NCBI RefSeq assembly: GCF_949987535.1
Contig: NC_080077.1
Location: 39,574,561-39,638,560, forward strand
Direction: 5' to 3'
From: Balaenoptera acutorostrata
Lineage: Eukaryota; Chordata; Mammalia; Artiodactyla; Balaenopteridae
DNA length: 64,000 nt
Part shown: one piece after another, positions 10,091-22,048 of the stretch
Layout of the letters: each line of letters opens with the position of its first letter
Position numbering within the stretch: the stretch's first letter is position 1
Program-made: the position numbers and the translations under genes
The notes under the pieces: model-generated
The model's input: the letters and a program-made list of their open reading frames with translations, nothing else
Told to the model about the DNA's origin: nothing
The model's database searches: none

Positions 10091-12375
10091 AGATTTCTGA
10101 TCCAGAGAAGATGGCATAGATTTGTTTCTCCCTGCTACTCTACACTAAATACAGCCATAGCTATTGGAAATAACACAACAAGCAACCAAATGAGGATTCT
10201 GAAAAGTGGGAAGAGGAAGGTGAGCTAATTAGGGACTCCAGAACTAGCAGATTGTCTCTCAACTACCAACATAGCAACAGAAGTCATTCCTGGTATACAA
10301 ATTTTCCCCCAGATCAAATGGGAATTCCACTACAACCAAAAAGTGGCACCAGCAATGAGGAATCAATCAGGAGGCCCACTGACAATAAGCAGCCAGGGGG
10401 AACTGGTCTCATTTAGTACCAATTCTGAGACTCCTTTCACTTACCTAGCTAAGAATCACTCATCATACCAAGAACCCAGGAGCATCACAACTTGATTGAC
10501 ATCAAAACTTAAATGACAATCATCTGATGACAATGCCAAGGTATATCAGATGTAGGAATTATCTGACAAAGCAGTCATAAAAATATGTCAGCAAGCATTC
10601 TCTTGAAACAAATGGAAAAAAAAAAAAGCTCAACAAAAATAGAAGCTATAAGAAATAATCAAATGGAAATTATAGAACTAAAAATATAATAACTAAGATA
10701 ATAAAGTCCTTAACGGTTTTATCAGAAGGGTGGAGATTATAGAGGATAGGGTCAGTAAACTTGAGGAGAGATAAATAGAATTTACTCAATTTGGATAACA
10801 GAGTGGAAAATAAATTGACACACAAAAAAGTGAACAGAGTCTCAGGAACCTGTGGCACAATAACAAAAAGTCCAATATTATGTTCATTGAAGTCCCAAAA
10901 AGGGAGAAATAAGAAAGTGGGGCTAAAAGAATATTCAAAGAAGTGAAGGCTGAAAACTTTCCAGTTTCCAGAAAAAATGTGTCAGAAGACATAATTGATA
11001 GGATCAAGGAGTTGAGTGAATCCAAATAGGATAAATCTAAACAAAACTACACTAAGACACCTCATAATTAAACCTCTATAAACTGAAGGCAAAGAAAAAC
11101 AATCATGAAAGCAGAGAGAACACATTACATACAGGGGAACACTAATTTGAATAACAACAGTTTCCTTATCTAAAAGCATGGAGGCAAGAAAGCAGTGTCA
11201 CAACATTTTTCAAGTGCTCAAAGATAAGTATTGTTAACCATAATTCTATACCCAGCAATATTAACCTTCAGAGAAGAAGGGAAAATAAAGGCATTCTCAT
11301 ATAAAGGAAATTGAAAATTTTGTCTGTAGAAGACCTACCTTTAAAGAATGGATAGAGGAGTTTCTTCAAACAGAAAGGAAATGATTAAAGAAGAAAACTT
11401 GGAGTATAAGGAAGGAAGAAAAATGGAAAAAGTAGAAATATTGAGTATATACAATGATCTACCCTCTTGAAATTTCTGTCATATATGACAATTAAAAATT
11501 ATAATATTTTCTAATACTAAAGACAATAATATTTAAAAGTGATTAAGTTTATGAGAAAAAATGGAAGTAAAGTTTTCACATTTCACTTGAAGTTGTAGAC
11601 ATTGATACAAGTAGACTATGATAAGTTGCATACAAATATGATATCCAAAGCAACCACTAAGAAAACTATACAAAATGATAAAATCAAAAACACTATGAAT
11701 AAATCATAATGAAATCTTAAAAAAATGTTCAATTAACTCACAGGAAGGCAGATGTCCTTTAACAGGTGAATGATTAAACACATTATAATATATCTAAACG
11801 ATGGAACACTATTCAGCAATAAAGAATAGTATCAGTAGTATCAATGTATCACTATTGATTGCATCAACCTCAGTGAACTTCCAAGAATTTGACTCAGTGA
11901 AGTAAAGCCAACCATAAAAAGTGAGTGCTATATGATTCCATTTATATAAGATTTTTAAATAATAAAATTATAGGGATGGAGAACAGATTACTGGTTGTCA
12001 GGGTTCAGAGACAAGGTGAAGGTAGGGATAGTTATAAAAGGGTAACACAAAGGATCCTCTTAGTGATGAAAATGTTCCGTCTTTTCATTGTGGTGGTAGA
12101 TTTACAAACCTATACATGTGATTAAATTGCATAGAACTAAATACACATACACATACAAATGAATACAAGTAAGACTGAAGACATCTGAATAAGATTGCTG
12201 GATTGCATCAGTGTCAATATCCTGGTTGTGATTTTGTGCTATAGCTGTATGATATGTTACCATTGGGGGAAACTGGGTACAGGATACCCTTTACTGGGTA
12301 AAGGTAAAAGATCACTATAATACTTCTTGCAAATGCTTGTAAATTTAAAATGATTTCAAAATTTAAAAAGCTTAG
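10091..12375 (+). mobile_element. HAL1-like element (ORF1-only L1 relative), decayed
   Basis: The middle part (about 10540-11300) is a dead L1-type ORF1. Residue islands are readable in the right order, for example AENFPVSRKN (around 10949) and ILYPAILTFREEGKIKAF (around 11241). The second island matches the conserved C-terminal block of L1 ORF1p. No endonuclease/RT sequence follows. Instead, from about 11735 the text is L1 3'-terminal ('gatgtcctttaacaggtgaa', 'tgattccatttatataagat', 'tggttgtcagggttcagaga'). ORF1 plus a 3' region without ORF2 is the HAL1 layout. The insertion splits paralogous repeat copy A, with likely degraded duplications aataaaatca / aatgaaatca at the edges. Confidence 0.65.
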
Positions 12376-12440
12376 GTAATGAAATCAAACTAGAAAAAAA
12401 TACTAAATAAATTGCAGAACAGGTGGTAATTTAGCTGTGG
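12376..12440. repeat. Paralogous repeat copy A, right part
   Basis: Resumes the repeat after the HAL1-like insertion. 'aaaaaaatactaaataaatt' here corresponds to 'aaaaaaagtattaagtgaat' at about 18936-18955, followed by acag/cagg text in both. Similarity fades after about 12440. Confidence 0.6.
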
Positions 12441-13920
12441 GGAACATCCTCAATGTAGCATGTGACGATCTAAAATCTAGGACACTGAAATGGGCAATGG
12501 TCAAAGATATGAGCTTTGCATCCTCCAAATGTGAAATCCTCCAAATGTGGGCTTCACTGCATAGCATCCATTTTTTAGGCATTGGCCTGTACTCACCTCT
12601 CAAGTGGAGAGGTGGGAATGGGAAAAACCCCACCCCACACAAGTAATGTCAGGTTGATGTGATATTTACAGAAGAGGAGTTAGTGATGCTGAGCAGGCAA
12701 AACACCAGAGATCCTTTGCATAGAGAGAAGCTCAGAATAAGGAATATCCCCCCTCCCAGCACCTCATCCCAAAAGAATATTGGGCACCAATCTCTATTTC
12801 ATTCCGACATTGCGTTAGAGGGGATGTTCCTGTAATGTATCATTATAGTCCCCAGTTATCTTTCTAAATGGAAAGAAGAAACTGTTGAAAATTGAACACC
12901 ATCACATTGAGAGGGTCTCAGGCCAGGGGAGAATTAATCATATTTCAGTTTAGATGCTAGAGAATGAACTTGAGAGCACTATAACCTCTAGGATTCTGGT
13001 TTGGTCACTATTAATTTCAGCAATACTAATGGAAATGTTGATGAAAGACAGTGCAGTAGCTTCCATCTGGGAGGAAACAGTAAATTAGGAAATTAAGTTT
13101 TGCTTTGTGTTCTAATTTAGCAGATATGCTTGTAGTTGTAATTTATGCTTTCTGAAGCTTGAATGTAATGTAGAAATATTTTCAAAAAATGTCTAAAATA
13201 ATTTTTAGTGTATAAGAACATATGAAAATCAGCCCCATTACATTAAACTCCAGGTTGAAAAATAGATTAATTTTCAAAGAAAGTGCTTTTAAAAAGCTAC
13301 CTATGAGCCATAGATTTTGTTTGGTGAGTAGAAAATATGTATACTATGGCTCTTGTTGACTAGTACATATTATCAAGCAATATAATTGTGTTTAATAAAA
13401 CAACTATAGATCACTCCATTAAGTGTCTAATGTTACCTTCTGCTAGGATTGCAATCAGATATTTAAACTAATTTAAGAGTATACATTTCAGTTTATAAAG
13501 CAAATCAAGCAGGGCACTTGCACATTAATGGAAAATTAGCACCTTGAGAAAAATGTTGGCCACTAATTACAAAGAACTAAACTCAGGAAATTGTTTTCTC
13601 AGCAAAATTAAGTAGAAATAATAAGTGTGCTGTAGAGAAGAAAGGGACCACCCTTGCTGGCAAAAATATCACTTTACAATATTCTCTACTTCCCCCATAT
13701 CTATTTTCCTAAATGAATAAATGTGACTCCGAGTTTGTTCTGCCAAACCAAAAAAATTCTGGTTAAGAAAGTATATTTTAATAATTTCTTTTCAACTCTT
13801 TATGGTTGTGAGAGAAAACTTTTCATACAGTTTTGAAATTATTCCCTGTGTGATGAAAAACAGATCCCTTGCAAATACAAAATCAAAGGAATTATCTGGT
13901 ACTCATTAAGTAAGACAGTG
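12441..13920. other. Unique DNA, short direct duplication only
   Basis: No gene or recognised repeat family. A 14-bp direct duplication, atcctccaaatgtg, lies at 12520-12533 and 12536-12549. Confidence 0.5.
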
Positions 13921-13924
13921 TAAA

Positions 13925-14189
13925 AGATAGTATAAAGAGCATGAACTTTGGAGTTAGAAAAATCTAGATTAGAAACATAACTCTGCTTTTGATTATCTGT
14001 GTGACTTTGGACGATTTACTTCAATTATCTGGACCTCATCTTCCTCATCTTTAAAATAGGGGATATATGACCCGTACCACAGGATTATTGCACAGATTAA
14101 AGAATATGTAATATTTAGTAATAAATAATATAGTAAAGCATTTGAAGGGTTTGGCACAGTGCCTAGTTCATGCTGCTAAATAAAATGTA
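13925..14189 (+). repeat. MIR SINE, sense
   Basis: Clear MIR order: 'gagcatgaactttggagtta', 'tctgtgtgactttggacgat', 'ctcatcttcctcatctttaa', and the tail 'tttggcacagtgcctagttc'. The young L1 was inserted just downstream of its end. Confidence 0.85.
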
Positions 14190-14404
14190 AGAATAAAATG
14201 GTAGTGGTCCAGACGTAGTCCTGCCCACCAGAAAGACAAGATCCAGCCTCATCTACCAGAACACAGGCACCAGTCCCGTCCACCAGGAAGCCTACACAAC
14301 CCATTAAACCCACCTTACCCACTGGGGGCAGACACCAAAAACACCAGAAACTACGAAAATGCAGCCTGCAAAAAGGAGACCCCAAACACGGTAAGTTAAG
14401 CAAA

Positions 14405-15298
14405 ATGAGAAGACAGAGAAACACACAGCAGATGAAGGAGCAAGGTAAAAACCCACCAGACCAAACAAATGAAGAGGAAATAAGCAGTCTACCTGGAAAA
14501 GAATTCAGAGTAATGATAGTAAAGATGATCCAAAATCTTGGAAATAGAATGGAGAAAATACAAGAAACGTTTAACAAGGACCTAGAAGAACTAAAGAGCA
14601 AACAAACAATGATGAACGACACAATAAATGAAATTAAAAATTCTCTAGAAGGAATCAAGAGCAGAATAACTGAGGTACAAGAACGGATAAGTGACCTGGA
14701 AGATAAAACAGTAGAAATAACTACCACACAGCAGAATAAAGAAAAAAGAATGAAAAGAATTGAGGACAGTCTTGGAGAGCTCCGGGACAACATTGAATGC
14801 ACCAACATTCGAATTATAGGGGTCCCAGAAGAAGAAGAGAAAAACAAAGGGACTGGGAAAATATTTGAAGAGATTATAGTTGAAAACTTCCCTAATATGG
14901 GAAAGGAAATAGTTAAGCAAGTCCAGGAAACACAGAGAGTCCCATACAGGATAAATCCAAGGAGAAACACGCCAAGACACATATTAATCAAACTATCAAA
15001 AATTAAATACAAAGAAAAAATATTAAAAGCAACAAGGGAAAAGCAACAAATAACATAAAAGGGAATCCCCATAAGGTTAACAGCTGATCTTTCAGCAGAA
15101 ACTCTGCAAGCCAAAAGGGAGTGGCAGGACATATTTAAAGTGATGAAAGAGAAAAACCTACAACCAAGATTACTCTATCCAGCAAGGATCTCATTCAGAT
15201 TCGATGGAGAAATTAAAACCTTTACAGACAAACAAAAGCTGAGAGAATTCAGCACCACCAAACCAGCTCTACAACAAATGCTAAAGGAACTTCTCTAG
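14405..15298 (+). pseudogene. L1 ORF1 (RNA-binding chaperone), one premature stop
   Basis: ORF1p is the trimeric nucleic-acid chaperone that coats L1 RNA. The open part (14405-15058, 217 residues) holds a coiled-coil stretch (about residues 40-115, with ELKSKQ, NEIKNSLEGI and RISDLEDK heptad-like runs) and the RRM-like domain with NIRIIGVPEEEE and the ENFPNMGKE block. A TAA at 15056-15058 interrupts the frame. The same frame then stays open to the natural stop at 15296-15298 and encodes the C-terminal domain with LQPRLLYPARISF. The lesion is therefore a single nonsense codon in an otherwise complete ~297-codon ORF, close to family length. The ATG at 14405 is preceded by typical L1 5' UTR text, so the start is credible. 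Confidence 0.9.
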
Positions 15299-15356
15299 GC
15301 AGGAAACACAAGAGAAGGAAAAGACCTACAATAATAAACCAAAAACAATTAAGAAA

Positions 15357-16250
15357 ATGGTAATAGGAACATACATATCGATAACTACCTTAAATTTAAA
15401 TGGATTAAATGCTCCAACCAAAAGACATAAATCAGCTGAATGGATACAAAAACAAGACCCGTATATATGCTGTCTACAAGAGACGCACTTCAGACCTAGG
15501 GACACATACTGACTGAAAGTGAGGGGATGGAAAAAGATATTCCATGCAAGTGGAAATCAAAAGAAAGCTGGAGTAGCAATTCTCATATCAGACAAAATAG
15601 ACTTTAAAATAAAGACTATTACAAGAGACAAAGAAGGACACTGCATAATGATCAAGGGATCAATCCAAGAAGAAGGTATAACAATTGTAAATATTTATGC
15701 ATCCAACACAGGAGCACATCAATACATAAAACAAATGCTAACAGCCACATAGGAGGAAATCAACAGTAACACAATCATAATAGGGGACTTTAACACCCCA
15801 CTTTCACCAATGGACAGATCATCCAAAATGAAAATAAATAAGGAAACACAAGCTTTAAATGATACATTAAACAAGATGGACTTAATTGATATTTATAGGA
15901 CATTCCATCCAAAAACAACAGGATACACTTTCTTCTCAAGTGTTCATGAAACATTCTCCAGGATACATCATATCTTGGGTCACAAATCAAGCCTTGGTAA
16001 ATTTAAGAAAATTGAAATCGTATCAAGTATCTTTTCTGACTACAACGCTATGAGACTAGACATCAATTACAGGAAAAGGTCTGTAAAAAATACAAACACA
16101 TGGAGGCTAAACAATACACTACTAAATAACCAAGAGATCAGTGAAGAAATCAGAGGAAATCAAAAAATACCTAGAAACAAAGGACAAAGGACAAAGGACA
16201 ATGAATACACGATGACCCAAAACCAATGGGATGCAGCAAAAGCGGTCTAA
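15357..16250 (+). pseudogene. L1 ORF2 endonuclease domain, inactivated
   Basis: ORF2 starts at the ATG at 15357, 58 bases after ORF1. The APE-like endonuclease is readable in one frame: ITTLNLNGLNAPTKRHK, CCLQETHF, the GDFNTPLSP motif (about 15784-15810) and [11 protein letters not shown] (about 16035). The frame is cut by TGA at 15510-15512, probably a decayed Arg codon, and TAG at 15750-15752, and ends at TAA 16248-16250. The conserved SDH motif reads SDY: the histidine codon is TAC at 16041-16043, a CAC-to-TAC-type change. A short (ACAAAGG)n stutter lies at 16179-16203. The domain would nick target DNA in a live element; this copy cannot. Confidence 0.9.
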
Positions 16251-17221
16251 GAAGGAAGTTTATAGCAATACAATCCTACCTCAAGAAACAAGAAACGCCT
16301 CAAATAAACAACCTAAGCTTATACCTAAAGCAATTAGAGAAAGAAGAACAAAAAGCCCCAAAGTTAGCAGAAGGAAAGAAATCATAAAGATCAGATCAGA
16401 AATAAATGAAGGAAACAATAGCAAAGTTCAATAAAACTAAAAGCTGGTTATTTCAGAAGATAAACAAAATTCATAAACCTGTAGCCAGACTCATCAAGAA
16501 AAAAAGGGAGAAGACATATCAATAGAATTAGAAAAAGGAGAAGTAACAACTCACACTGCAGAAATACAAAGGATCATGAGAGATTACTACAAGCAACTAT
16601 ATGCCAAGAAAATGGACAACCTGGAAGAAATGGACCAATTCTTACAAAAGCACAACCTTCCAAGACTGAACCAGGAAGAAACAGAAAATATAAAAGACCA
16701 ATCACAAGCACTGAAATTCAGACTGTGATTAAAAATCTTCCAACAAACAAAAGCCCACCACCAGATGGCTTCACAGGCGAATTCTATCAAACATTTAGAG
16801 AAGAGCTAACACCTATCCTTCTCAAACTCTTTCAAAATATAGCAGAGGGAAGAACACTCCCAAATTCATTCTACAAAGCCACCATCACCCTGATACCAAA
16901 ACCAGACAAAGATGTCACAAGGAAAGAAAACTACAGGCCAATATCACTGATGAATATAAATGCAAAAATCCTCAACAAAATACTAGCAAACAGAATCCAA
17001 CAGCACATTAAAAGGATCATACACCATGATCAAGTGGGGTTTATCCCAGGAATGCAAGGATTCTTCAGTGTACACAAATCAATCTATGTGATACACCTAT
17101 TAACAAATTGAAGGAAAAAAGCCATATGATCATCTCAATAGATGCAGAGAAAGCTTTTTACAAACTTCAACACCCATTTATGATAAAAACCCTCCAGAAA
17201 GTAGGCATAGAGAACTTAGAA
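16251..17221 (+). pseudogene. L1 ORF2 linker and N-terminal reverse transcriptase, broken
   Basis: Frames shift repeatedly between 16250 and 16725. From 16725 the RT fingers/palm start is open: [53 protein letters not shown] and [11 protein letters not shown], then a stop at 17109-17111. The next frame (from 17108) carries motif [11 protein letters not shown], followed by Y where the family normally has D. The sequence stops matching just after LQKVGIE at about 17216. The following RT segment with the FADD catalytic box is absent, so there is no RT active site. Confidence 0.9.
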
Positions 17222-18060
17222 ACAGAACATAGAAACAGAAATATGGATCAATGGAACAGGATAGAAAGCCTGGAGATGAACCCACACACATATGGTCACC
17301 TTATTTTTGATAAAGGAGGCAAGAATATACAATGGAGAAAAGACAGCCTCTTCAAAAAGTGGTGCTGGGAAAACTGGACAGCTACATGTAAAAGAATGAA
17401 ATTAGAACACTCCCTAACACCACACACAAAAATAAACTCACAGTGGATTAAAGACCTAAATGTAAGGCCAGACACTCTAAAACTCTTAGAGGAAAACATA
17501 GGCATTACACTCTATGACATAAATCACAGCAACATCCTTTTTAACCCACCTCCCAGAGAAATGAAAATAAAAACATAAATAAATAAATGGGACCTAATGA
17601 AACTTCAAAGCTTTTGCACAGCAAAGGAAACCATAAACAAGACGAAAAGACAACCCTCAGATGGGAGAAAATATTTGCAAATGAAGCAACTGACAAAGGA
17701 TTAATCTCCAAAATTTACAAGCAGCTCATGCAGCTCAATATCAAACAAAACAAACAACCCAATCCAAAAGTGGGCAGAAGTCCTAAATAGACATTTCTCC
17801 TAAGAAGATATACAGATTACGAACAAACACATGAAAGGATGTTCAACATCACTAATCATTAGAGAGATGCAAATCAAAACTACAATGAGGAATCACCTCA
17901 CACCGTTCAGAATGGCCATCATCAAAAAATCTACAAGCAATAAATGCTGGAGAGGGTGTGGAGAAAAAGGAACCCTCTTTCACTGTTGGTGGGAATGTAA
18001 ATTGATATAGCCACTATGGGGAACAGTATGGAGGTTCCTTAAAAAAGAAATGAAATTGAG
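17222..18060 (+). pseudogene. L1 ORF2 C-terminal remains after internal deletion
   Basis: After the first junction the text resumes far downstream in ORF2: [10 protein letters not shown] (17241 on), [17 protein letters not shown] and [22 protein letters not shown]. After stops and a frame change it gives MKLQSFCTAKE. A cysteine-rich block at 17945-17998 keeps the spacing C-x3-C-x7-H-x4-C, as in the L1 C-terminal zinc-knuckle-like motif. A second junction near 18035 joins this to the extreme C-terminus (VRWMDLESVIQ, about 18068). At the first junction the text tagaaacagaa is nearly doubled (17217-17240), suggesting microhomology or RT slippage. Confidence 0.85.
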
Positions 18061-18382
18061 TTATTTGTAGTGAGGTGGATGGACCTAGAGTCTGTCATAC
18101 AGAATGTGAAGTAAGTCAGAAAGAGGAAAACAAATACCGTATGCTAACACACATATATGGAATCTAAAAAAAAGAAAGGTTCTGAAGAACCTAGTGGCAG
18201 GAGAGGAATAAAGAGGCAGACATAGAGAATGGACTTGAGGACACGGGGAGGGGGAAGGGTAAGCTGGGACGAAGTGAGAGGGTGGCATGGACATATATAC
18301 ACTACCAAATGTAAAATAGATAGCTAGTGGGAAGCAGCAGCATAGCACAGGAAGATCAGCTCGGTGCTTTGTGACCACTTAG

Positions 18383-18409
18383 AGGGGTGGGATACGGAGG
18401 GTGGGAGGG
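18383..18409 (+). other. G-quadruplex-prone tract in L1 3' UTR
   Basis: Four or more runs of at least two to four G separated by 1-4 bases (GGGG-T-GGG-ATAC-GG-A-GGG-T-GGG-A-GGG). Polypurine tracts with G4 potential are a known feature of mammalian L1 3' UTRs. Confidence 0.8.
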
Positions 18410-18649
18410 AGAAGACGCAAGAGGGAGGAGATATGGGGATATATGTATGTGTATACCGGATTCACTTTGTTATAAAGCAGAAACTAACACACCATTGTAA
18501 AGCAATTATACCCCAGTAAAAATTAAAAAAAGAAAAACATGGTGTTGGAGATTGGTTGTGGTTACATCCAGGAGTTCCAGTTGCTTGGATGCACGCTTCA
18601 CTTCTAATTGATTTTTAGCTAAATAACTCATAAATAGCAGTCAAAGGGA

Positions 18650-18990
18650 ACATAGATTTTTGAAGAAAATGTTAATCTCCTAAAAGTTTAACACGTGATT
18701 CAAAACATTTTAAATGTAATATATTGTAGCACAATGTTTGCTGAAGGGCAGTATGACATATTCTTTGCTTTCAAAGTAGATCATTTATCAGTTTACATAT
18801 TTTAATGTATTTAATTGTCCCTCTTATATATTATATATGGCTTTTCACATTAATAATTTTATAGAAATCACTTAGTCCTTAATTCTTAAGGTAAGACTAT
18901 GTAAAGAAATTGAGTCAATTTAAGATCAAATCAGAAAAAAAGTATTAAGTGAATTACAGTGCAGGTTGAATTTACTGAATTCAAGGAGAG
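18650..18990. repeat. Paralogous repeat copy B (empty site)
   Basis: Diverged copy of 9800-10090 plus 12376-12440, in the same orientation but without the HAL1-like insertion. 'attttatagaaatcactt' is identical in both copies. I do not recognise the family; it could be an unlisted dispersed repeat or a local duplication. Confidence 0.7.
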
Positions 18991-19859
18991 TGTTGACTAT
19001 CTCAGGCACTTTGGTATTTATCCCCTTTTCTTACACAAAATTTAGAGGAGTTATGACACGGTTCTTGGCAGCATAGTCCTTTACCAGGGTATCATGCCTT
19101 TTGTGAGAAGCATGAGAAATATGAGAGTCAGAGTCTTGGGGAAGATGTGCTCTAACCCATCACAGACTAAAGGACAGGACCTGCTCTCCTCTCTGCTATG
19201 TAAACACAAGAGTAGTGCCTTCTTAGATGGATGCTGGTCTTCTCTCTAAAACTGTAGTTTAATGTTGAAGAATTATAGTGTGTCAATAGCAGACCGTTTT
19301 TCAGAGCCAGCCCTAAGCAAAATTGTGAAATAGATAGTTATCTTTGCTACTTTTCCCCTCCTTCCTAATAATTATACTCTCTACCTGAAGCATATTTCTT
19401 TCTAGTCCCCATAGAGCAGGCTCTCTTAACTGGCACTAATTGAGAAAGCAAGATAATTCCCCTTAAAATATCCACTGTTCAATAGTAACATCTCCCAGGA
19501 GTATTATAAAGATTCTTGCTGACCAAAAGAATCTTCAATTCCCAAAGAACATTTCTAGAAGTGCAAGTTAGCACTATCATGAGTGCTTAAGTACGTATTT
19601 TGGGGCAGAGAAACTTCCTTAGTATCAGTGAAATTCTACAATATAGATATTATGTACTGATAAAGCCAAGTCTAATAGTATGATTTTTCATATATTTAGC
19701 TTACTTTCCATCCTGAACGGATAAAAAGCACGCCTGTGTACACAAACACACACACGCTTAGCTGTGGAGAAGATGAATCAGATCCACGTAAAGCTACTGA
19801 AAGCAAACAAGACTGGTATTTCAGAAGGCAAGACAATGATTAAAAAGAGAGAGAGAGAC
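18991..19859. other. Unique DNA, no gene seen
   Basis: No family or exon recognised. A short (CA)n near 19740-19755 is the only simple repeat. Confidence 0.5.
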
Positions 19860-20330
19860 TATTTCAAACGTTGCTGAAAAATCTAGGAAGATGAAGACTG
19901 AAGTTTGGATTTATAACTATGGAGGTTATTGGTGACCTTGACAAAAGTAACTTTAGTAGAGAGGTGGAGACAAAAGACTGGATGAGTTCAAGAGATAATT
20001 AAACAAGTGGAGCCCACAAAAATTCAAATATTTTAAAAGAGATTTATAAAGATTTGTGATAGGGGACAGTAAAGAATTGGGCAGCATATGAAAGGAATAT
20101 GATGTCAAGGGTTTTTTGACTGTTTTGCTTTAAAGATGGGGAAAACTATAGCATATATGTTTGTTGATGTGAATGATCCAGTAGAGGAAAAGACAATGAT
20201 GCAAGAAGTAAAACCTCTGAAGTCCTTGAGTAGGGCAACAGATGCCAGGATCTCGAGCAGACATGAAAAGATGTTAAGAGTGTGGATGTTCTGATCCAAA
20301 GACACTGGGGAATGAGTAAGTGTCACATTT
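19860..20330 (-). repeat. L2 ORF fossil (endonuclease-RT junction), antisense
   Basis: On the plus strand: 'tggtgaccttgacaaaagta', 'ggtggagacaaaagactgga', 'atgtgaatgatccagtagag', 'tgaagtccttgagtagggca'. These are reverse-complement landmarks of the L2/CR1-clade LINE coding region just upstream of RT motif A. Decayed, with no open frame. Confidence 0.6.
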
Positions 20331-22005
20331 TCAAGCCACTGAAACAGAACTAAGGATCAGATAGGCCACCCCATAGAAATAAATTCAGAAATTTACCGCG
20401 TAAGTTTGATTCCAAAATAGTGTGTAGTTTAGAGTAGCCAAAGATATTTTCTAAGCCCACTGTGAGTGAAACAAGGGCCACTGTAGATACGTCTTCTTGC
20501 ATTGACTAAGGGATAAATTTGGACAACTCAGTCGGAGCTAGGATGGGTACAAATATTCCATGGCAATATTATTCACTTACCAGTTCAACTACCACTTATA
20601 TGCATAAATCATTTCCCACTTGGTTCACATGCATATATAGTTTTAGAAACACATTTACTATGTAAATAAGGTATACCTGTGTTAAACTCTGTATCTCTTA
20701 ATTCCAAATCAGCTCTATTTTATGTACTCAGATTCATTCTTCATGGCCTAGTTCTAGTGCAGTACTCCCAAGGGGTAAAAACTGAATTATCCTGACCTTG
20801 ACAAAAAAAACCCAGAAATTTGTTTAGCTCTATTTTTCAGCCAGATTTTTTTCCTTTCTTTACACTTAAAATTTCACTTAAAAAAATACACCAGATAGCC
20901 ATGTAACAATTTTAATGACTATGAAGATAATATCTTCTTAGTGATTTATAAAATAATTTCACCAGTTCTGTAATAATGCAAATTGGAAAACTGTGGAAGT
21001 AATTTACTCTTCTAGGTTTTACCTTCTTCAGACATTAGGAGACATAAGCTCTGATGATATTAATACATTTAGAAGGAAGTTGCTTACCAAATGCATGTTG
21101 TTAATTTTGTTACATGGTTCAGCTTCATTTGACTGTATTTCTCCCCTAAGGATAGTTTTTTGAAATGATGCCCCACAGCTATGAGCAATTCAGATTGTAA
21201 AATCTTACAATGCACATGCTTATCATCACAAAGTAAAAATTTTTACACTTTTGAACCTTTAGAGTACATGTGATGTATAATCTATCTATTTCAACCCTAC
21301 TCTTGAATTCATTTGGTGTATTCTTTACTAAAGGTCAGCAATGTAATACTAATTGGGTCAAATTCCCTTAAGCACATTCTCATCTCCTTCTGATGTACAA
21401 CACAATAAAATGGCTTTCATTGTAGATACAATAAAATTTTATAAAATGAAAGAAGGACCATAACATTGAATATATATAAATTCTGGAATGGTCTTTCCAC
21501 TGGGATTCTTCTTGTGACTTTTTTTTTTCCTTGCTACTGTGGGTTTATTTGATCATTTTAACAAGAACATTCATTCTTTTAAAGGAGGACATAGGTTTTC
21601 TATTTTATACCTCCATTTTATCACCCTTTAATATGAACTATAAACTATCTATAATTGTCCACTTACAAATAATGCTTAACTATTCCTGGAAAAAGCATAA
21701 TACTAAAATCCAGAATTAATTCATTCACCATGAATAATAAGGATTTCCCTTCCTGTTAGCATTTGTGGAATAAAGCACTTAGAAACAAATTCGAATTCAT
21801 TTCCTTTTAAAATTTTTATTGGTAATAGGGAGAAGCTCCTTTTCCACAGTTTTTATGTGGGAGGCAGAGAAGGGGCTCTGCATACAATATCATTTTACCT
21901 CATTCTCCATGCGGCAAAATACCTTTCTTTGCTCCCTGCTCTTCCTGCCAAGGACCCATGAAGTATACTTTTCCATTTCTCTTCCCTTAACCAAAACACG
22001 TCAGC
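20331..22005. other. Unique AT-rich DNA, no gene seen
   Basis: No recognised repeat or exon. The short ORFs are compositional. Confidence 0.5.
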
Positions 22006-22009
22006 CTTT

Positions 22010-22017
22010 GACACACT

Positions 22018-22048
<31 letters not shown>

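Larger units (their letters stand above)
14208..18530 (+). mobile_element. Cetartiodactyl L1, 4.3 kb, 5'-truncated and internally deleted
   Basis: The largest element in the window. In order it has about 200 bp of 5' UTR end, ORF1 (14405-15298), a 58-bp inter-ORF spacer, ORF2 remains (15357 to about 18060), a 3' UTR with a G-rich tract (18383-18409), and the conserved 3' end 'cactttgttataaagcagaa' with a short A-rich tail. Diverged direct repeats flank it: agaataaaatggtagtgg (14190-14207) and agaaaaacatggtgttgg (18531-18548), 14 of 18 identical. A full-length L1 is about 6-7 kb. This copy is short because it lost part of the 5' UTR and at least two ORF2 segments, with junctions near 17220 and 18035. 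It is not autonomous. Confidence 0.9.

Noticed and set aside
14176..15132. 318-codon minus-strand ORF, the longest in the window
   Set aside because: Exactly antisense to L1 ORF1. Its Phe/Ser/Leu/Ile-rich product is the usual shadow of a Lys/Glu/Asn-rich sense frame. Not a membrane protein gene.
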